From positions 54,159 to 118,158 of the forward strand of contig VSDK01013708.1 of NCBI GenBank assembly GCA_009767595.1: a stretch of 64,000 nt of DNA, read 5' to 3'. Source of the stretch: Symbiodinium kawagutii (lineage: Eukaryota > Sar > Dinophyceae > Suessiales > Symbiodiniaceae). Under the pieces are notes generated by a model. It was given only the letters and a program-made list of their open reading frames with translations, ran no database searches and was not told where the DNA came from. The position numbers and the translations under genes are program-made. Positions 58,291-64,000 of the stretch are shown in pieces (position 1 is the stretch's first letter; each line of letters starts with the position of its first letter).

Positions 58291-61200
58291 CAGAGAGTCA
58301 CTGGGATCGCTCCAGGGCTGCAGCTTTGCGTCGCTACTCCACCGAGCTCAACACCTGGCGTCGCGTCTGCGGTCCGTGGCAGCCACGGAAGCCTCGAAAT
58401 GTGTTGCCTTTGGACTCGACGAGGGCCTTCCCATGATGCTGCTGCATGTGGCCATCCTGGAGGCACAGCTGTGTTTGTCCATGTTGGTAAATATTTCTGC
58501 TAAATATCATCAACTTTCACAAATTTTCTTGACATTTTTTTTGACAAGTTTCACATCTCTGTGGTTTGACAAGTTTCCAGCAGAGGCCGGGATGTTCTTT
58601 CTGCCTGTGGACCTTCGGCAGCCACTTGGTCGCTTGGAGAACATGCTGATGATGGCAGGTGTGGCCCGGTTTCGATTTCCACGGCCCTGCATGAGCATCA
58701 CTGTGAAACATCATTGACAATTGCAAACCACTACTGTAACCAGTACTAGTCGTCACTTACCATCATTTATTGTCATGAATCACTTTTTTCTATGCAAGCA
58801 TCATCAACCATTAGGTAACCGTTTCTGTCAGTGTGAAGCAGGTGCAAAAGTACTGGTGGCGCCTCCAGATTTCAGTGCTGATGTTGGGGTGCCAATATGG
58901 ACCCTAGAGGCCGGGGCCAAGGCAAAGGGAGTATCCTGACATGTGCAGGAATCTACTGGAATCCACCTGCGGACTCGGGTTTCATCATGTTTCATCTCTT
59001 GATTTGTGCAGCTACATGTTGCTACAGGCTTTGATGGAGCTGCCAGATCCACTCATTGAACTTCAAAGACCATCGCCAATGGACCTTTGTGGCTGTGCTT
59101 AACGAGGCTGCAAAGCTCCAAAATCTAGAAGGAACCATCTTCAGGGCCAATACAGCACCATACAGCACCTTTTGTTCTGCACATGTGGTGGAAGATGCTG
59201 AATTTGGTGACATTAGCTGGTTTTTTTCTTCAAAAGTATACAAAGATGCAAAACACCGTTTGCAATGCTTGGATTTTGCGTCCAAATTTGCGTTCTTTTC
59301 GTTGATGACAAACCACGCTTCTGGATTGCCATGAGCAGAGGCTACGTGCAGTTCACTTCTGGAAGCACCGGCAAGCCCAAGGTGGGGATGCCATTGGTTT
59401 GGAAAGTTGCCCGGGCACTTGCATCAGTGACGAAAGCTAGCAGTAACAGAGTTTCTCTTCCAAAACGGCTTCGGCTCCAGCACAGCTCATTTCCAGGAGG
59501 CTTGGGGAGTTTCTTTTGATCACATGGTCACATGAAGCACAAGACAAGTTCCCCGTGGTTGACCTACGTATGCAGCATACCCATCAGTTTTGGGCACTCA
59601 CTGGGCCACAAATCCAGATTGTTCTTTGATTCGAAAATCTGGTTTGTCACTCACGCTTCTCGTTTGCCCTCTACCTCCTTGTCATTTGCGCATCTTTCTA
59701 TGCGTTTTGGTATGTTTTGAACCGATATGGTGCTATTCTCCAAACTGCATCCGTTATCGATGATAAATCGCTACGAATCGTCGACAAGCATTTCTAACCA
59801 TTATCCACCCTAACCATTCTCAACTAGGAGGGTGTGGTTCTGGTCAGCCTCGCAGGGTGTCTTGTGCGAGCATAGGCAGGCTGCTTGGTTGCTTGGCTTC
59901 ATTCAACTAATGTTTTCTCTGCAATTTTTTGTTTGGAGCAATTGCATCTTTTACCAAGCATGGTAGTAGCAGAGAGATTTTTTGTCGTTGAACATGCATC
60001 CGAATGAGGTATGCCTTGGCCAAGGCAGCTGCTGAGAAGGTGGATGAATCGAGCACCATTCTCTTGACGGCTGCGGTCACCTTTGATCCGTGCCAGGCTT
60101 GGAAGTTTCGGAAAACTGTGCAGCCCAAAGTCTCCAAAAGAATGAATTGCAGGACTCCATGATCTGTGCAGATTTTCCAAGAGATTTTCTCCAACAGATT
60201 TTCTCCAACAGATTTTCTCCAACAGATTTTCCAAGAGATTTTCCAACCGTTTCTTGGCCCAGCGTTGCTTTCTTCCCTGCCACTATTTCAGGGCGACATT
60301 TTCTGCGCCCTGGCTGCGGGTGCTTCCTTGGTCCTTGCACCTCGAGTTCAGCTGCTGCAGGGTTTGAGTGAGGTGCCTATGGAACCTTTTTTTGCAGCTA
60401 AGGAAGCACTAGGAGATAGCAATGCAAAAGATACCTCTTGACAACAAGAGATGCCAGATTTCATGCCATGTGCTTGTGACATTCACCGGTACCAACCAAT
60501 TTCTTTCAGTTTTTGAGACCCGATGGATTGCATCAGGTGCTGCGTCGCTCGGAAGCCACACATGTTTGTGCTACACCTGCTCTTTGGCACCTGGTAGAGG
60601 AGGGACCTAAACGCTTCGCGAATTTGAGGTGAGGAATGGCGGGGATATGTGGGGATCAGGTTGCCCAAGGTCTGCAAGTGCCCCAGGCGCCAAACTTTCT
60701 TCTTCTAGATCTTGTAGCATCAGTGGCAGTAGAACCAGCCGTTTCAGCCCGGCCTCTTTAAACTTCAGTCTTTCACATGCTGAACGCAATTGCGTTTTAT
60801 CTGCTGGTGCGAATTCCTGTGATTGCAAATGCTCCTTACATCATCAGATCCATTTCGACTCCCTGTCCCTGTGGATATCAAGGGATGTTGAATTTTGTTG
60901 TGTAATCCGTGAGGTGCTTATCCCTGGGCGGTGAAAAGATGACTTTGAAACTGGTCGAGGACTGGGCATCTGCAGTTCAACTGCGAAACATCTACGGCGT
61001 GACGGAAGCCACGGTCTATCAAACCGCCATGGTGATGTCTCCTGGAACTGCCCCTCAGACTGCGGGAAGGCCTTTGCCAGGTCAGTCTGGGGCAAATATG
61101 GGGCCGCGTTCCTACCCCAGAATGGACCTGATCCTGGCATTTCTGTCTATACATCTATTTCTACATACATAATATGTACGGTCACAAGTGATAGATATAT

Positions 61201-63290
61201 TCACATTAATGTAATTATCATTAACATATCATTGCGTTCCTGTTTCATAGGCAATCACCACTCAGAAAGAAACCTTATTATCACTTGATCTGTCATCATA
61301 TTTGCCTTGGGGATCACAGCGACTGTGCAGGTGTCAGTGTAGCTGTGCTTCCATGGCCAGATGATCACAATGGAGAGATTTGTTTGGCAGGTCCTGGCAT
61401 TGCTAGAGGCTATTTGGATCCAGATTTGACCGCAGATCGATTTTGCACCATCGATTGCAAGGAACGTTGCTACAGAACTGGAGACTCTGGTTGCTGGATA
61501 GAAGGAATAGAAGGCCCTGGTCGGATTCTTCAGGTTTTGGGCAGACGTGATCTCCAAGTGAAACTGAACGGAGAGCGAATAGAGCTGGGTGAAGTGGAGC
61601 ACATGCTGAATTCAAGCCCTTTGGTGCGTCAGTGTGCTGTCATGCCTTGGGGTCAAGGAAATCTACTTGCATATGTGCTACTTGAAGGCGGTGAGATTTT
61701 GGATGGCGTCGCCTACTTGTGTCTCACAGCACATTGCGACAAACATTTGCCCCGTGTGATGCGACCTCGTCGGTTTGTTGCTTTGGAAGCCCTACCCATG
61801 AATCCCAACGGCAAGATTGATCGAAGTGCATTGTCTGCATTGCAACCTGGAGAAACTCACCAACAGACCTGCCATGATGGCCATGATGGCATAGATACTG
61901 AAGTCTCACTTACAAACTTAGAAAAGGCAATCGTATTGGCTTGGACTTCAGAACTTTCACTGTCACAGAAGCTGGGTCCAGATGCAGACTTCTACTCCTT
62001 GGGTGGCGGAAGTGTACAGGCCGTGCGTGTGACGCGAGTCCTCCGAGCAGTGCTTCATGGTGGTGGAGGTGGCGCCAAGTGGGCTGAAGGAAGAAGCGAT
62101 TGGCGTAACCCAGCTGGGGATGCCTCTCTTTTCATGCAGCCTGAGAAAGCTGGTGATGCTGAGTGTCATTTTGGTTTGTGTGATGGTGGTCCTTTCGCTC
62201 CATGTGCACTGCTGGAGCGGCCCATTCTGCGGCAATACGCGCAGTTTCTTGCAAAGTCTGGTGTAAGAACGTCGCAAGAAGAAAAAGACTCAGACATGGC
62301 TTCAGAGCCATCAGAAGCCGAGGCTGTACTGCCCAGAGCATTGGAAAGCGCTATTCGTTCAAATCGAGAAGTCTTGGCGCATGCGCTTCTGATGGCAGGT
62401 GTTTCTGCAACTGGAGGTCTTCTGGCAAGACATCCGGGAACAACGCCCTTGCACTGGGCATCAATGAAGTGCAGCGGCAATATGGTGCACATCCTGGTGT
62501 CCTATGGAGCCAGTGTGGTGCTCCTGGGATGCGAATGAGTGCGATTGTTTGCTGTTGATGCCGTCTAGAAATGTCACGACACAAGCTCTGGCCCATGAAC
62601 ATCAATGACCTATACCAATCCAAACCATGAATCTTCGTTCTTCGTTTGAACAAAGTTTGAACCATGAACCTCGTGAAGTCCAATCATATCCTGTATCCTA
62701 GCGTTAAGTTTTCCATTCCCTTTGTTTCCTCAAATCCAGGATTGCACTGTTGACCCTAGACCTCATAAACTTCACAAACCCATCGAACTCTATCAGTTGC
62801 TTCCCATGGTTTTCCCATTCGTCAGAACTCGCTGGTGGTTTTATGATATTGATGCCTTCACTGACAAATTCAATCCACCCAAGAATCCCAAGAAGCAAAA
62901 CTGATGTTGCAGCTAAGTTATTCTGTCCAAATTTGATTGACGTACAGACACCTACGACCTGAGAAGGTTCTTCTCATTGTTCACAGGGCTGTTGTTAGTT
63001 ATACAAATCCATTATTAAGATGATTAACTGATTAACCAATATGAATTAATTAATCATGAATCACCACTAGCCATCATGGCCTTACTCCACAGGCACCCAC
63101 GGTGCCTACCGGCCCTAGGCATCCCACAGAACATGGTGCGCTGCCCGGGCATGTGGCCGCTGCAGCGGGTAACAGCAGCGCCCTGCGGTCCCTGTTGGAG
63201 GCCAAGGCACCTGCACGGAGCCGCGACAAAGCGAAGCAGTCCTTGCTGCACTTTGCCGTCCGCTCTGGGGACGTTGCTTGGCCCATTGGG
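58290..63290 (+). CDS. Adenylation-carrier protein (AASDH/NRPS-like) with probable ankyrin-repeat C-terminus
   Basis: An adenylate-forming enzyme that activates an amino or carboxylic acid and loads it on its own carrier domain. Exons: about 58296-58461 (SLLHRAQHLASRLRS, LLHVAILE), 58586-58658 (AGMFFLPVDLRQPLGRLENM), 58841-~58930 (KVLVAPPDF), 59341-59381 (core A3 YVQFTSGSTGKPK), about 60009-60108 (ILLTAAVTFDPCQA), 60292-~60375 (DIFCALAAGASLVLAPR), 60508-60628 (ATHVCATPALWHLVEEGPKR), 60914-61080 (CLSLGGEKM, core A5 NIYGVTEATV) and 61331-~62538. The last holds core A7 YRTGD (61471), LNGERIELGEVE, core A10 NPNGKIDRSAL and the carrier motif DFYSLGGGSVQAV with the phosphopantetheine Ser at 62011. 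It continues as TTPLHWASMKCSGNMVHILV, an ankyrin repeat. A further exon at 63093-~63290 (GHVAAAAGNSSALRSLLEAK, LLHFAVRSGDV) is also ankyrin. The TFDP segment resembles AASDH (ACSF4), which normally ends in PQQ-type repeats. The substrate is unknown. The A4 region and a link exon near 62.6-63.0 kb are incomplete. Confidence 0.85.
60172..60245. repeat. CCAACAGATTTTCT tandem repeat
   Basis: About four copies of a 14-base unit with CCAAGAGATTTTC variants in an intron of the adenylation gene, directly upstream of exon 60292. Confidence 0.75.
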
Positions 63291-64000
63291 ACCGGCGCTT
63301 CGCCGACTGGGGATACTGCTGACTTCAGCTGCAACCGTTGACACTGGGGACATTGGGGGGGGCTAAGGCTTGGGGATACTCCTACATTACTGCAACTGTA
63401 ACTGAGAATTGAATCTGAATGGAAGGTTCTCCGGGCAACGACCAAACTATGATCAATTTGAGGTGGGCGAATAGCTGATGAATTGCTGTTAGAATTTACG
63501 AAGTTTTGGCATGCCAACCGAGAAGTACCAGCTATCTACCAACAACTCAACAGTGGGAATATCTCGAACTAAATTCAACAGGACCCATTGACAGTAGGCT
63601 GGAGTCTCAACCGCTCAAGTCTCTTGTCAGAAGTCTCGTTTGTTATAGCCAGTGCACGAGGCTTGGGTCGTTGGTTTGGTGATAGCATTTTGGTGCTTCA
63701 AGTTTTTGAAGTTTCAATTTTTGAGGCTTCTCATTGTCAAATTGTGATATTTTTGGCGGAACATTGTGACTTTGCACATGTCCTCGACGGAAGTGGACCG
63801 AACACAATGAAAAACGATGACAGACTTTACAGACTTGCATTTGCATGAAAGCATTCGACAGCGGCATTCTTTCAGCATTCCAGGAACCGATTTCCATCCA
63901 TTTTGTCTTCTTACATAAGACATTGGAGTAGCAAGTGGTGTATTGTATTCTTAATCCTTTGAAAATGGTTCAGCAGTGGTATCCTGCAAGTGCTCAGTTT
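63291..64000. other. No gene recognised
   Basis: Downstream of the last ankyrin-like exon I see no family match. More exons of the same gene may lie beyond the window. Confidence 0.3.

Noticed and set aside
1..64000. tRNA, rRNA, CRISPR arrays or bacterial-type operons
   Set aside because: No cloverleaf, rRNA or regularly spaced repeat-spacer pattern was seen; gene structure is clearly eukaryotic.

Overview
The window looks like nuclear DNA of a dinoflagellate, most likely a Symbiodiniaceae alga. The recognisable proteins are cut into many very short exons (22 to about 150 bases). Their introns often begin with GC or GA instead of GT, and nearly all 3' splice sites read AG|G. Every gene I can recognise is on the + strand, and simple repeats and minisatellites are scattered through the introns and spacers. 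I rebuilt exons by hand, joining pieces only where the family sequence and reading phase both continued across the junction.

Layout: (1) 0.5-9.4 kb, two head-to-tail copies of a FolD/MTHFD-type methylene-tetrahydrofolate dehydrogenase/cyclohydrolase gene. (2) 10-20 kb, exons of unrecognised genes, a PDZ domain spread over five exons (13.86-14.91 kb), an Arg/Glu/Asp/Ser-rich protein (18.1-19.8 kb), and a GGTTCCGG minisatellite (20.2-20.8 kb). (3) 21-34 kb, scattered exons of one or more coiled-coil proteins with repeat-rich introns. (4) 36.6-38.7 kb, the helicase C-terminal lobe of a Ski2/Mtr4-type RNA helicase in micro-exons. (5) 41.5-56.15 kb, methylthioribose-1-phosphate isomerase (mtnA/MRI1). 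(6) 58.3-63.3 kb, an adenylation-carrier protein of the AASDH/NRPS-like type that appears to continue into ankyrin repeats.

The standout feature is an 8.17-kb tyrosine-recombinase retrotransposon (46033-54206) inside a GC-AG intron of mtnA, in sense orientation. It has PAT/Ngaro-like split direct repeats (A1 ... B1-A2 ... B2). The A pair (92 bp) and the B pair (119 bp) are each identical, and they share a 4-base TGTT core that also matches the interrupted host repeat. It carries a 230-aa ORF of unknown function, a tyrosine recombinase, a gag-like ORF, and a 1143-aa ORF that fuses a DNMT3-like C5 cytosine methyltransferase to reverse transcriptase and RNase H. The gag-like and methyltransferase-RT ORFs are in the same frame, separated by a single UAG codon with a strong stem-loop just downstream. 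This is the arrangement expected for stop-codon readthrough. The recombinase lies upstream of the RT, unlike the usual order in DIRS-type elements.

Methyltransferase-bearing retrotransposons are already known from Symbiodinium. The apparent gag-UAG-methyltransferase readthrough, the recombinase-first order, the repeated hairpins at ORF junctions and the repeat-registered insertion site are the parts that merit a closer look.
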